This document shows, piece after piece, positions 8,163-15,619 of a stretch of DNA of 64,000 nucleotides. The notes under the pieces are model-generated. The model searched no databases and was not told the DNA's origin. It saw only the letters and a list, made by a program, of their open reading frames with translations. The position numbers and the translations under genes were made by a program. Source of the DNA: Streptomyces sp. P9-A2. GTDB lineage: Bacteria; Actinomycetota; Actinomycetes; Streptomycetales; Streptomycetaceae. Every line of letters starts with the position of its first letter. The stretch's first letter is position 1. The stretch covers positions 4,650,001-4,714,000 of the forward strand of contig NZ_JAZIFX010000001.1 of assembly GCF_036634175.1 (NCBI RefSeq), given 5' to 3'.

Positions 8163-8534
8163 TCAGGCCGCAGCCGGCATGGCCAGCAGCTTGCCCATCG
8201 CGGCGAGCACCGACGGTTCGACCCGGTAGTACACCCAGGTGCCGCGCCGCTCGGAGGTCAGCAGGCCCGCCTCCCTCAGCTTCTTCAGGTGGTGGGAGAC
8301 CGTGGGCTGGGAGACGCCGACATCGGAGATGTCGCACACGCACGCCTCCCCGCCCTCGTGGGAGGCGACGGCGGAGAACAGCCGCAGGCGGACCGGGTCA
8401 CCCAGCGCCTTGAACATCCGCGCGGCCCTCTCAGCCTCCTCGGCGGTTATCGGGCGCTCGGTCAGCGGCGGGCAGCACGGCGCCACATCCTGACCGTCGG
8501 CTTCGAGTAGCGGCAGCACCTTCGCATTCGACAT
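8163..8534 (-). CDS. ArsR-family metalloregulator with CVC metal site (second copy)
   Basis: The 123-residue repressor has the classical arsenite site (ACVCDI) just before the recognition helix (VSQPTVSHHLKKLREAGLL) and a winged strand (GTWVYYRV). An additional CC pair lies near the N terminus (VAPCCPP), possibly an extra ligand pair. The ATG at 8534 gives a natural N terminus; a longer ATG at 8552 is possible. The gene reads away from a short control region that shares an 11-bp motif with the control region at 9663, so it probably regulates itself and the flavoprotein genes. Confidence 0.92.
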   Translation of the reverse strand: MSNAKVLPLLEADGQDVAPCCPPLTERPITAEEAERAARMFKALGDPVRLRLFSAVASHEGGEACVCDISDVGVSQPTVSHHLKKLREAGLLTSERRGTWVYYRVEPSVLAAMGKLLAMPAAA

Positions 8535-8537
8535 ACA

Positions 8538-8548
8538 TCTATGTTGAC
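8538..8548. promoter_or_regulatory. 11-bp motif shared by two ars promoters (copy 1)
   Basis: The sequence tctatgttgac lies 4 bp before the start codon of the second arsR. The identical 11 bases occur at 9663-9673 between the divergent arsO remnant and the flavoprotein gene. It is a candidate ArsR operator. The match is exact; function is inferred. Confidence 0.55.
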
Positions 8549-8573
8549 ACATGTCGAACCACCGCGAGGTCCG

Positions 8574-9635
8574 TCACCGGCGCGCGAGGTGGGCGGCCAG
8601 GCGCCGGGCAATCCGGTCCGCGTCCCGGCCCACGCCGCGCAGCGAGTTGGACGACAGGCTGCGCTGCCATTCCAGCCCGACGAACGCCAGACCCGGCACT
8701 CCCACCGCGAGCCCTTCCCGGTGCCGGGGGTCCTCGACGGCGTCCAGAGCGCCGTCGAGGCGGGCGAGGTAGGGCAGGTCGGGGCGGTAGCCGGTGGCGA
8801 GCACGATCGCGTCGACCTCCTCCCGCTCCCTGTTCGGCCAGACGAGCTTGGCTCCGTCGACGCCGGTGAACAACGGCCGGCGCTCCGGCCGTCCGGCGGC
8901 CAGGGCCGTCCGGTAGCGGCCGTCGTCGAGGACCGGCTGCGCCGGAGGGCGCGGGAGGAGCCGGCCGAGGGGTGCGGTGTCCAGGCCGGTGCGGGTCAGC
9001 CAGAAGTGCAGGTCGCGGCCGAGGGCGCGTTGCGTCGCGAACTTCACCGGCCCGCGGGTGGCGAGCGTGACGCGCGCGGCCCCGGCGAGCTCGGCGGTGA
9101 TCTGCACCGCCGAGTTCCCCGCCCCGACCACCACCACCCGGCGGCCGGTGAACGGGGCCGGGTTGCGGTAGTCGGCGGCGTGCAGCATCTAGCCGGTGAA
9201 CTCCTCCAGGCCCGACAGCGCCGGCCGGTGCGGGCGGCCGAACGACCCGGAAGCCGCCACGACGGCCCGCGCGGACAGCCAGCCGCCTCCCTCCAGTTCC
9301 ACCTCGAAGGCGTCGCCGGTGCGGCGGACCGCGCTGACGCGGCAGCCGGTGCGGATCTCGGCGTCCAGGCGGCCGGCGTAGGCAGTGAGGTAGGCGACAA
9401 CCTCATCGTGGTGCGGATAGTGGTTCCGGTCGGCGCCGGGGAACGGCATCCCCGGCAGAGAGCTGTACCGGGTGGGCGAGAGCAGCGTGAGGCTGTCGTA
9501 GTAGCGCGGCCACGACCCGACCGCACGGCCGGATGCTTCCAGTACCACCGGCCGCAGCCCTCGGCGCAGCAGGGCGTGGGCGGTCGCCAGTCCGGACTGG
9601 CCGCCACCGATCACGGCGACGTCGATGTGCTCCAC
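8574..9635 (-). pseudogene. arsO: ArsO-type flavin monooxygenase, interrupted by a stop codon
   Basis: The two halves read in the same frame and are separated only by TAG (plus-strand cta at 9189-9191). Upstream of it are the FAD motif (DVAVIGGGQSGLATAHALL), SLTLLSPTRYSSLPG and the EVVAYLTAYA motif; downstream come the NADPH motif (VVVVGAGNSAVQI) and the ATGYRPDLPYL motif of flavin monooxygenases. In related proteins the position after FTG is usually Gln, so a CAG-to-TAG change is likely. Joined, the protein is about 353 residues, normal for ArsO. The GTG start at 9635 follows ggggaga. The gene reads through to the second arsR side of the cluster and is probably inactive unless the stop is suppressed. 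Confidence 0.82.
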
Positions 9636-9662
9636 CGGCAATCTCCCCGGATTCGATGAATG

Positions 9663-9725
9663 TCTATGTTGACGTCTATCGATACAGGTGTCATGCTGGA
9701 TCGCGCAAGCCATCGACAGATGTCG
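9663..9725. promoter_or_regulatory. divergent ars control region with shared motif and dyad
   Basis: Bases 9663-9673 (tctatgttgac) repeat exactly the motif before the second arsR. Bases 9714-9725 form the dyad cgaca-ga-tgtcg. The region lies between the arsO remnant and the flavoprotein gene and is a candidate operator for the CVC-type ArsR. Confidence 0.5.
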
Positions 9726-9744
9726 AAACATGCAAGGAGTCGCC

Positions 9745-11151
9745 GTGAACGCGCCCGCCACCACCGAGCTGCCCGTCGTCGTGATCGGAGCAGGACCCGC
9801 CGGTCTGGCCGCCGCTGCCCACCTGACCAGCCGCGGCATCGAACCGCTGGTCCTGGAGGCCGGCACAGCCGCCGCAGCGGCGGTGCGCGACTGGTCGCAC
9901 GTGCGCCTGTTCTCCACCTGGGGCGAAGTGGTCGACCCCGCAGCCGAGAAGCTGCTGGCTCCCACCGGCTGGATCCGCCCCGACCCGGCCACGTACCCGT
10001 CCGGTGGCGACTGGGCGGACCAGTACCTCCAGCCGCTCGCCGACGTCCTCGGCGACAAGGTCCGCCTCGGTGCCACGGTCACCGGCGTCTCCCGGGCCGG
10101 CCGTGACCGGATCGTCGACGCCGACCGCGAGACCCAGCCCTTCGTCGTGCACGTCGCCTACGCCGATGGCCGTGAGGAGCGGCTCTTCGCCCGCGCGGTG
10201 ATCGACGCCTCCGGCACCTGGACCTCCCCGTCTCCGGCCGGCGGCAGCGGTCTGCCGGCGCTCGGCGAGAAGGCGGCGGCCGACCGGATCACCTACCGCG
10301 TCCCGGACTTGAAGGATCCCGCTGTCCGCGCCCGGTACGCGGGCAGGCGCACCGCCGTGATCGGCTCCGGCGCCTCCGCGTTCACCGCGCTTGCCTATCT
10401 CGCCGACCTGGCCAAGGCCGACGACGGCACGGGCACGCACGCGGTGTGGATCCTGCGCCGGGGCATCTCCGGCTCGACCTTCGGCGGCGGCGAGGCCGAC
10501 CAGCTCCCCGCTCGCGGCGCCCTCGGCCTCGCCGCGAAGGCCGCCGTCGAGGCCGGACACGCCGACGCGGTCACAGGCTTCCGCACCGAAGCGATCGAAC
10601 GCGATAGCGAAGGGCGTCCGGTGCTGGTGGGCGAGGACGGCCGCCGCCTTGGCGCCGTGGACGAAGTGATCGTGCTGACCGGTTTCCGCCCCGACCTGTC
10701 GTTCCTGTCCGAGCTGCGGCTCGGCCTGGACGAGCGGCTCCAGGCCCCGGTGGCACTCGCCCCGCTGATCGACCCCAACCAGCACTCCTGCGGCACCGTC
10801 TCCCCGCACGGCCACCGCGAGCTGTCCCACCCCGAACAGGGTGTCTACCTGGTCGGCATGAAGTCCTACGGCCGCGCCCCGACGTTCCTGGCCATGACGG
10901 GCCACGAGCAGGTCCGCTCCGTCGCCGCCGCGATCGCCGGAGACCTCGACGCCGCCGACCGCGTCGAACTCGCCCTCCCCGACACCGGAGTCTGCGGCGG
11001 CGCCGGCCTGTTCGACGCCCCCGACACCCAACAGGCCGACGGCGGCGGCTGCTGCGCCCCGGCGCCTGAGCCGCAGCTCGTTCAGCTCGGCACGCTTGCG
11101 GCAGTAGGCGCGCCTGCCGAGGAGACCCCGGCGGGCGGCTGCTGCGGCTGA
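9745..11151 (+). CDS. FAD/NAD(P)-dependent oxidoreductase with Cys-rich tail, ars-associated
   Basis: The 468-residue flavoprotein has an N-terminal FAD motif (VVVIGAGPAGLAAAAHL), a second dinucleotide motif (TAVIGSGASAF) and the ATG-like segment VLTGFRPDLSFL. The last 50 residues are unusual: GVCGGAG, GGGCCAPAP and a terminal GGCCG, giving two vicinal Cys pairs that could bind trivalent arsenicals or pass electrons. The GTG at 9745 was chosen because aaggag lies six bases upstream; a longer ATG start is in frame. It is followed at 38 bp by the ArsI/CadI gene, probably in one transcript. The substrate is unknown; oxidation of organoarsenicals or of arsenite is a guess from context. Confidence 0.85.
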   Translation: MNAPATTELPVVVIGAGPAGLAAAAHLTSRGIEPLVLEAGTAAAAAVRDWSHVRLFSTWGEVVDPAAEKLLAPTGWIRPDPATYPSGGDWADQYLQPLADVLGDKVRLGATVTGVSRAGRDRIVDADRETQPFVVHVAYADGREERLFARAVIDASGTWTSPSPAGGSGLPALGEKAAADRITYRVPDLKDPAVRARYAGRRTAVIGSGASAFTALAYLADLAKADDGTGTHAVWILRRGISGSTFGGGEADQLPARGALGLAAKAAVEAGHADAVTGFRTEAIERDSEGRPVLVGEDGRRLGAVDEVIVLTGFRPDLSFLSELRLGLDERLQAPVALAPLIDPNQHSCGTVSPHGHRELSHPEQGVYLVGMKSYGRAPTFLAMTGHEQVRSVAAAIAGDLDAADRVELALPDTGVCGGAGLFDAPDTQQADGGGCCAPAPEPQLVQLGTLAAVGAPAEETPAGGCCG

Positions 11152-11189
11152 CCCGAACCCCTGTCCACCCACCCAGGAGGAGGTACGTC

Positions 11190-11633
11190 ATGTCCCGCGT
11201 GCAACTCGCCCTCCGCGTCCCCGATCTCCAGGCGGCGATCACCTTCTACAGCAAGCTGTTCGATACCGAGCCCGCCAAACTCCGCGACGGCTACGCCAAT
11301 TTCGCCATCGCCGAGCCCCCGCTCAAGCTCGTCCTCTTCCAGGGCGAGCCGGGCGAGGACACCCGCATGGACCACCTCGGCGTCGAGGTAGCCACCACCG
11401 ACGAGGTCCACACCGCCACCGGCCGTCTCGCCGACACGGGCCTCGCCACCCGGGAGGAGAACGACACCACCTGCTGCCACGCCCTCCAGGACAAGGTCTG
11501 GGTCCAGGGCCCCGGCAGCGAACGCTGGGAGGTGTACGTCGTGAAGGCCGACGCCCCAGCGCCGGCAACACCCCCTGGCTCTGTACACGTCGAGGGGCAG
11601 CGTTTTTCACAGCAGTTCGGGAGGTACTTCTGA
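11190..11633 (+). CDS. ArsI/CadI-family glyoxalase-fold metalloenzyme
   Basis: The protein of 147 residues has the vicinal oxygen chelate fold with YSKLFDTEPAKLRDGYANF, DHLGVEV and the diagnostic NDTTCCHALQDKVWV loop that binds trivalent arsenic. ArsI enzymes cleave the carbon-arsenic bond of organoarsenicals with ferrous iron. Of the iron ligands I recall for ArsI, the middle His (DHLG) and the late Glu (RWEVY) are present, but position 5 is Gln, as in mycobacterial CadI, so lyase activity is uncertain. A strong site (aggaggagg) precedes the ATG. The last 25 or so residues (after VVKADAP) do not look like the family and may result from a junction with foreign sequence. Confidence 0.87.
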   Translation: MSRVQLALRVPDLQAAITFYSKLFDTEPAKLRDGYANFAIAEPPLKLVLFQGEPGEDTRMDHLGVEVATTDEVHTATGRLADTGLATREENDTTCCHALQDKVWVQGPGSERWEVYVVKADAPAPATPPGSVHVEGQRFSQQFGRYF

Positions 11634-11857
11634 GGCCGGTGCCGAGCTATCGTTCACGACGGCGGACGGCACCGCCTATCGCAGGAGAAGCGCTCCGCCG
11701 TCCGCGCCGCCATCGGAGAGCGGGTGCCCGAGGTCAAAAGCGCTGGCTACGGGGCCAGGCGATCGGTGGCGCAGCATCGACGCCGAGATGTCGACCACAG
11801 CGGCGTACTGCCGCCCGTTCTCACCGACATCCCGTCGTGAGCAACTGCTGTCGTGGG
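11634..11857. other. decayed spacer between ars cargo and integrase remnant
   Basis: No intact gene was seen. A frame at about 11690-11830 encodes LSQEKRSAVRAAIGERVPEV and ends in a stop; it looks protein-like but I do not recognise it. It may be the end of a lost cargo gene. Confidence 0.4.
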
Positions 11858-12154
11858 TCGTCGATAAAGCCACACGCCCTCCGGCATGCGTACGCCTCCG
11901 TGCTCCTGGACACGGGGGAGAGCATCAAGGCGCTCTCCGAGTACCTCGGCCACTCGGACCCCGGCTTCACGCTGCGGACGTACACGCACCTGCTGCCGTC
12001 CAGCGAGACCCGGACCCGCAAGGCGATCGACGACGCCTTCACCGAAGCCGAAGAAACCGAAGAAGCCGAAGACGACGGCGCTCCGCCCGCTGCCCAGGGC
12101 ACATCAGCACCACCAGCGAAACCGATGTGCCCTCGATGTGCCCTGGCCGCCTGA
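11858..12154 (+). pseudogene. tyrosine integrase, C-terminal catalytic fragment
   Basis: Only the end of the catalytic domain remains: HALRHAYASVLL (His and second Arg), LGHSD (His) and RTYTHLLP with the nucleophile Tyr. These are the signature residues of actinomycete plasmid/ICE integrases of about 380-400 residues. The sequence before PHALRH does not resemble an integrase, so some 280 residues are missing. The acidic, Ala/Pro-rich tail ends about 67 bp before the right attachment repeat, the usual int-att arrangement. The final codons overlap the 11-bp iterons. Without its N-terminal domains the protein cannot recombine. Confidence 0.85.
12125..12146. repeat. two 11-bp iterons, candidate integrase arm sites (right)
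   Basis: The units atgtgccctcg and atgtgccctgg lie head to tail and match those at 5135-5167. An inverted copy (cccagggcacat) lies at 12093-12104. They overlap the last codons of the integrase remnant. Confidence 0.7.
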
Positions 12155-12177
12155 CGGCCCCTCTCCGGCACTGAAAA

Positions 12178-12201
12178 GGGCGAGGCCCGAAGACCCCGCC
12201 C
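12178..12201. terminator. stem-loop at right end of element
   Basis: The stem gggcg-a-gg / cc-c-cgccc with an 8-base loop lies just left of the right 76-bp repeat. It would terminate the minus-strand target gene and mirrors the perfect hairpin at 4898-4921 outside the left repeat, so the element probably brought its own terminator. Confidence 0.55.
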
Positions 12202-12221
12202 ACTACTAGTAAAACCCCAGG

Positions 12222-12297
12222 TCAGGGCCACACCAGGCAGTACGGCTGGTGCCCCGCCTCGTGCAGCCGGTGCGAGAAGTCCTGCCATTCGTGGAGC
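12222..12297. repeat. right 76-bp direct repeat (attachment-site copy)
   Basis: Identical to 4952-5027. It begins exactly at the stop codon of the minus-strand target gene and covers that gene's last 25 codons. It is preceded on the element side by aaaccccaggtcag (12212-12225), which is inverted at 5047-5060. Confidence 0.92.
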
Positions 12298-12653
12298 AGT
12301 CGGTAGACGTTGAACGCGTCGCTGGGGCCGCCGCGGTCGGGGACCGTGGACCAGATGAAGGCGGCCGCGCCCACCGCCTCCTCGCCTATGTCGCGGAGGC
12401 GGTCGACGGCCGTCATCGGGAGTTTCACGACCGCGTAGTCGGGGTGCAGGACGACCAGTTCCAGCGGCGGCACCTTGTGCAGGGGGACACCCTCTATGCC
12501 GGTGAGGACCATGGCGGCCATCGTCTCCGGCTTGATCTTGGTGAACATGCCGCCCATGCCGAGCTCGTCGCCGCCGAGCTCCTCGGGGCGCATCGAGATC
12601 GGGACGCGGGCGGCGGTGGCGCCGTCCGGCGCGCCGAAGTACTTGTAGGTCAC
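12222..12653 (-). CDS. conserved hypothetical protein, integration target gene
   Basis: The 143-residue protein begins VTYKYFGAPDG and is a well-composed soluble sequence without signal peptide, membrane segment or motif I can name. A Met-rich, Gly-rich stretch (ELGMGGMFTKIK) and an aromatic C terminus (LLHEWQDFSHRL, YCLVWP) stand out. The GTG at 12653 was chosen because upstream codons become Arg/Gly-rich noise. Its 3' end is the attachment site, and the current C-terminal 25 codons are the copy supplied by the element, identical to the displaced original. The protein is therefore unchanged by integration. Function is unknown. Confidence 0.75.
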   Translation of the reverse strand: MTYKYFGAPDGATAARVPISMRPEELGGDELGMGGMFTKIKPETMAAMVLTGIEGVPLHKVPPLELVVLHPDYAVVKLPMTAVDRLRDIGEEAVGAAAFIWSTVPDRGGPSDAFNVYRLLHEWQDFSHRLHEAGHQPYCLVWP

Positions 12654-13367
12654 CCCCACTCGCCCACCATTCCTGCTCCCCGCACTCGACGGGCCGATCG
12701 ACTCGGCCTCGCCCGGAGCACCGTGTGCCCGACGGGCCGCGTCCGCCTCTTCCGCCTCGCGCCGGTGCCTACCCCGCCGGGAACGTCGAGGACCGAGGTC
12801 GTCAGTCCCCTCGCCCAGTCCGCCACCGCGATGCATATCTCCACCCGACTGCTTTTCTAGGCCGCGTGGCCCCGCCGCGCAACCCGATCATCGTGTCAGT
12901 GACCTCCCCCACGGCCGCCCGCCGAAACGTGCGGTGCTGCATCTGCCCGCGGGTCCTTCCCAGCGCCCGGCCGCCCCGGACCGGGTGCGCTGTGTGCATT
13001 CCCACGCCAGTTTCGCAGATCACGGGCGAATCGGGACCGGATGCCCTTGTGGGGGGCCGAATACCCGCGTCCGTGAACGGCCGCGCGGGGCGACCGTGCG
13101 AAACAGGTGTGCGAAATGGTCGTACGAAGAGGTGGTACGGGCAGGTGGGGCCGGATTACTCACCCGGCTCCCACCGGGCCCCCGCCCGGCCCCGCGGAGG
13201 ACTTCGGGGCGAGGACCGTCGGCCCCGCCCCGAGCCCCGGTAGGGGCCCTGCCCCGAGCCCCGGTAGGGGCCGGGCTTCCGGCCCTCCGCCCGTGCCTGG
13301 CCTACCCTGAACAGGTCACTCGCAGCCCGAGTCCGAGATGTCGGAGATGCCGGAGAAGTCGCAGGTC
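12654..13367. other. intergenic region before hemL with duplicated 22-bp unit
   Basis: About 700 bases without a convincing gene. Two copies of a 22-bp unit (13227-13248 and 13251-13272, beginning gccccgagcccc) are repeated with a 24-bp period; each can form a small hairpin (gcccc-ggta-ggggc). The promoter of hemL is presumably to the right of them. The long open frames here are Arg/Pro-rich and unlike proteins. Confidence 0.5.
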
Positions 13368-14684
13368 ATGAGCGAACTGCCCTACCCGTACGAAGCCCAA
13401 GCCTCGCAGGCGCTGTTCGAGCGCGCCGCGGCCGTCACTCCCGGTGGTGTGAACTCGCCGGTGCGTGCCTTCCGGGCCGTCGGCGGCACGCCCCGGTTCA
13501 TGGTGTCCGGCACCGGCCCGTACCTCACCGACGCCGACGGGCGGGAGTACGTCGACCTCGTCTGCTCCTGGGGCCCGATGATCCTCGGGCACGCGCACCC
13601 CGAGGTGATCGCCGCCGTACAGGACGCCGTCGCACGCGGTACCTCCTTCGGGACGCCCGGTGAGGGTGAGGTCGCGCTCGCCGAGGAGATGGTCGCCCGG
13701 ATCGAGCCGCTGGAGCAGGTCCGGCTGGTGTCCAGCGGCACCGAGGCCACCATGTCGGCCATCCGGCTCGCCCGCGGCTTCACACGGCGCGCCAAGGTGA
13801 TCAAGTTCGCCGGGTGCTACCACGGCCACGTCGACGCGCTGCTCGCCGCCGCCGGGTCGGGTGTCGCCACCTTCGCCCTGCCGGACACCCCCGGGGTCAC
13901 CGGAGCCCAGGCCGGCGACACGATCGTCCTGCCCTACAACGACCTCGACGCCGTACGCGCCGCCTTCGCCGCGCACCCCGGTGAGATCGCCTGCGTGATC
14001 ACCGAGGCGTCCCCGGGCAACATGGGCGTCGTACCGCCGCTGCCCGGGTTCAACCAGGGGCTCAAGGACGCCTGCGCCGCGAACGGCGCGCTGTACATCT
14101 CCGACGAGGTCATGACCGGGTTCCGTACCAGCCGCACCGGATGGTTCGGCGTCGACGGCGTACGGCCCGACCTGATGACCTTCGGCAAGGTGATGGGCGG
14201 CGGCTTCCCGGCCGCTGCCTTCGGCGGGCGGGCCGACGTCATGGCCCACCTCGCCCCCGCCGGGCCCGTCTACCAGGCGGGCACCCTCTCCGGGAACCCC
14301 GTCGCCACCGCCGCCGGGCTTGCCCAGCTGCGGCTGCTCGACGACGCCGCCTACGACAAGGTCGACGCCGTATCGGAGCGGATCCGCTCCCTCGTCACCG
14401 AGGCGCTCACCAAGGAGGGCGTCGCGCACACGCTGCAGAACGCCTCCAACATGTTCTCCGTCTTCTTCACCGACCGGCCGGTGAAGAACTACGAGGACGC
14501 CAAGGCGCAGGAGTCGTTCCGCTACACCGCCTTCTTCCACACCCTCCTCGAGAACGGCGTCTACCTGCCGCCCTCGTCCTTCGAGTCCTGGTTCGTGTCC
14601 ACCGCGCACGACGACCGGGCCGTCCAGCGGATCGCCGACGCCCTTCCCGTGGCGGCCCGAGCGGCAGCGGAGGCGACGGCATGA
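13368..14684 (+). CDS. hemL: glutamate-1-semialdehyde 2,1-aminomutase
   Basis: The PLP enzyme of 438 residues makes 5-aminolevulinate, the first committed tetrapyrrole precursor in the C5 pathway. Family motifs are all present: [52 protein letters not shown] and the PLP lysine in [13 protein letters not shown]. The start [11 protein letters not shown] is the usual Streptomyces N terminus with ggagaag ten bases upstream; an in-frame ATG at 13338 would add ten residues. The stop overlaps the next gene as ATGA. Haem made here feeds the cytochrome c maturation genes downstream. Confidence 0.95.
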   Translation: MSELPYPYEAQASQALFERAAAVTPGGVNSPVRAFRAVGGTPRFMVSGTGPYLTDADGREYVDLVCSWGPMILGHAHPEVIAAVQDAVARGTSFGTPGEGEVALAEEMVARIEPLEQVRLVSSGTEATMSAIRLARGFTRRAKVIKFAGCYHGHVDALLAAAGSGVATFALPDTPGVTGAQAGDTIVLPYNDLDAVRAAFAAHPGEIACVITEASPGNMGVVPPLPGFNQGLKDACAANGALYISDEVMTGFRTSRTGWFGVDGVRPDLMTFGKVMGGGFPAAAFGGRADVMAHLAPAGPVYQAGTLSGNPVATAAGLAQLRLLDDAAYDKVDAVSERIRSLVTEALTKEGVAHTLQNASNMFSVFFTDRPVKNYEDAKAQESFRYTAFFHTLLENGVYLPPSSFESWFVSTAHDDRAVQRIADALPVAARAAAEATA

Positions 14685-15433
14685 GCGGCGGGATGGGCGA
14701 CGGCATGAGCGGCGGGATGGGCGACGGCACGGGCACGCACCAGCGGGGCAAGGACCTCACCGTCGTCCACCTCATGCGGCACGGCGAGGTCCACAACCCG
14801 GAGGGCGTCCTCTACGGCCGCCTCCCCGGCTACCAGCTCTCCGAGCTGGGCCGGCGGATGGCCGACCGGGTCGGCGAGCACCTCGCCTCCCGTGACGTCG
14901 TCCACGTCGGCGCCTCCTCGCTGGAGCGGGCCCAGGAGACGGCCCAGCCCATCGCCAAGCCGCACGGCCTGGACATCGCCACCGACGACCGGCTCCTCGA
15001 GGCCGAGAACGTCTTCCAGGGCAAGACCTTCGGCGTCGGCGACGGCGCGCTGCGCCGGCCCGAGAACTGGAAGCACCTCGTCAACCCGTTCAAGCCGTCC
15101 TGGGGCGAGCCGTACGTCGAGCAGGTCGTCCGCATGATGGGCGCGCTCGACGCGGCGAAGGACGCGGCGCGCGGTCACGAGGCGGTGCTGGTCAGCCATC
15201 AGCTGCCGATCTGGATCGTGCGGTCCTACGTCGAGAAGCGGCGCCTGTGGCACGACCCGCGCAAGCGGCAGTGCACCCTCGCCTCGCTGACCACTTTCAC
15301 CTACCTGGGCGACAAAATCGTTTCCGTCGGCTACAGCGAGCCGGCCCGCGATCTCGTCCCCGCCCATCTCCTCGCCGGTGCCAAGCCGGTGAAGGGCAAG
15401 GGCGCCCCCCAGGGCAAGGCCTTCGGGGCATAG
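14681..15433 (+). CDS. histidine phosphatase (phosphoglycerate mutase family)
   Basis: The 250-residue protein carries the RHG motif (LMRHGEVHN), [13 protein letters not shown], and the late His ([11 protein letters not shown]) of the histidine phosphatase superfamily. The substrate is unknown; the family includes mutases and broad phosphatases. It overlaps hemL by ATGA, so it is coupled to tetrapyrrole synthesis. The first 24 bases (14681-14704) are exactly duplicated at 14705-14728, giving MSGGMGDG twice and a second possible start in each copy. A Lys/Pro-rich tail ([12 protein letters not shown]) ends the protein. Confidence 0.88.
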   Translation: MSGGMGDGMSGGMGDGTGTHQRGKDLTVVHLMRHGEVHNPEGVLYGRLPGYQLSELGRRMADRVGEHLASRDVVHVGASSLERAQETAQPIAKPHGLDIATDDRLLEAENVFQGKTFGVGDGALRRPENWKHLVNPFKPSWGEPYVEQVVRMMGALDAAKDAARGHEAVLVSHQLPIWIVRSYVEKRRLWHDPRKRQCTLASLTTFTYLGDKIVSVGYSEPARDLVPAHLLAGAKPVKGKGAPQGKAFGA

Positions 15434-15447
15434 CCACCGGCGCGGGC

Positions 15448-15501
15448 CACCGGCGCGGGCCACTCGCGCGGGCCCGCCGCCCGCGGGACCCGCGCCGGTG
15501 G
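15448..15501. terminator. long stem-loop after phosphatase gene
   Basis: The 13-bp arm ccaccggcgcggg (15448-15460) pairs perfectly with cccgcgccggtgg (15489-15501). A second copy of the left arm lies at 15434-15446, so alternative hairpins are possible. It separates hemL-phosphatase from the cytochrome c maturation genes. Confidence 0.65.
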
Positions 15502-15619
15502 CGGCTCGGCACGCTCTCGTGACGTTCGTTGCCGAACCCTCGCACGAGGTGGGGAACTTTTGTTCCTGTCGCGTCCTCTGAAGGAGTGAACACCGGAGGA
15601 CGTGACGATCGGGGATGTC

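Larger units (their letters stand above)
4952..12297. mobile_element. integrated arsenic-resistance element with direct-repeat ends and integrase remnant
   Basis: Identical 76-bp direct repeats (4952-5027 and 12222-12297) bound about 7.3 kb. The right copy is the last 25 codons and stop of a conserved minus-strand gene, so integration kept that gene intact and left a displaced 3' end at the left boundary, as tyrosine-integrase elements do at tRNA genes. Inside are 11-bp iterons at both ends, an integrase C-terminal fragment reading towards the right end, and a nearly complete but damaged ars cluster. No replication, transfer or excisionase gene was seen, so the element is probably immobile now. 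Boundaries are read directly; the integration mechanism is inferred. Confidence 0.8.

Noticed and set aside
13227..13272. The duplicated 22-bp hairpin unit as a CRISPR or mobile-element end
   Set aside because: There are only two copies two bases apart, with no spacers; a duplicated terminator-like unit is simpler.
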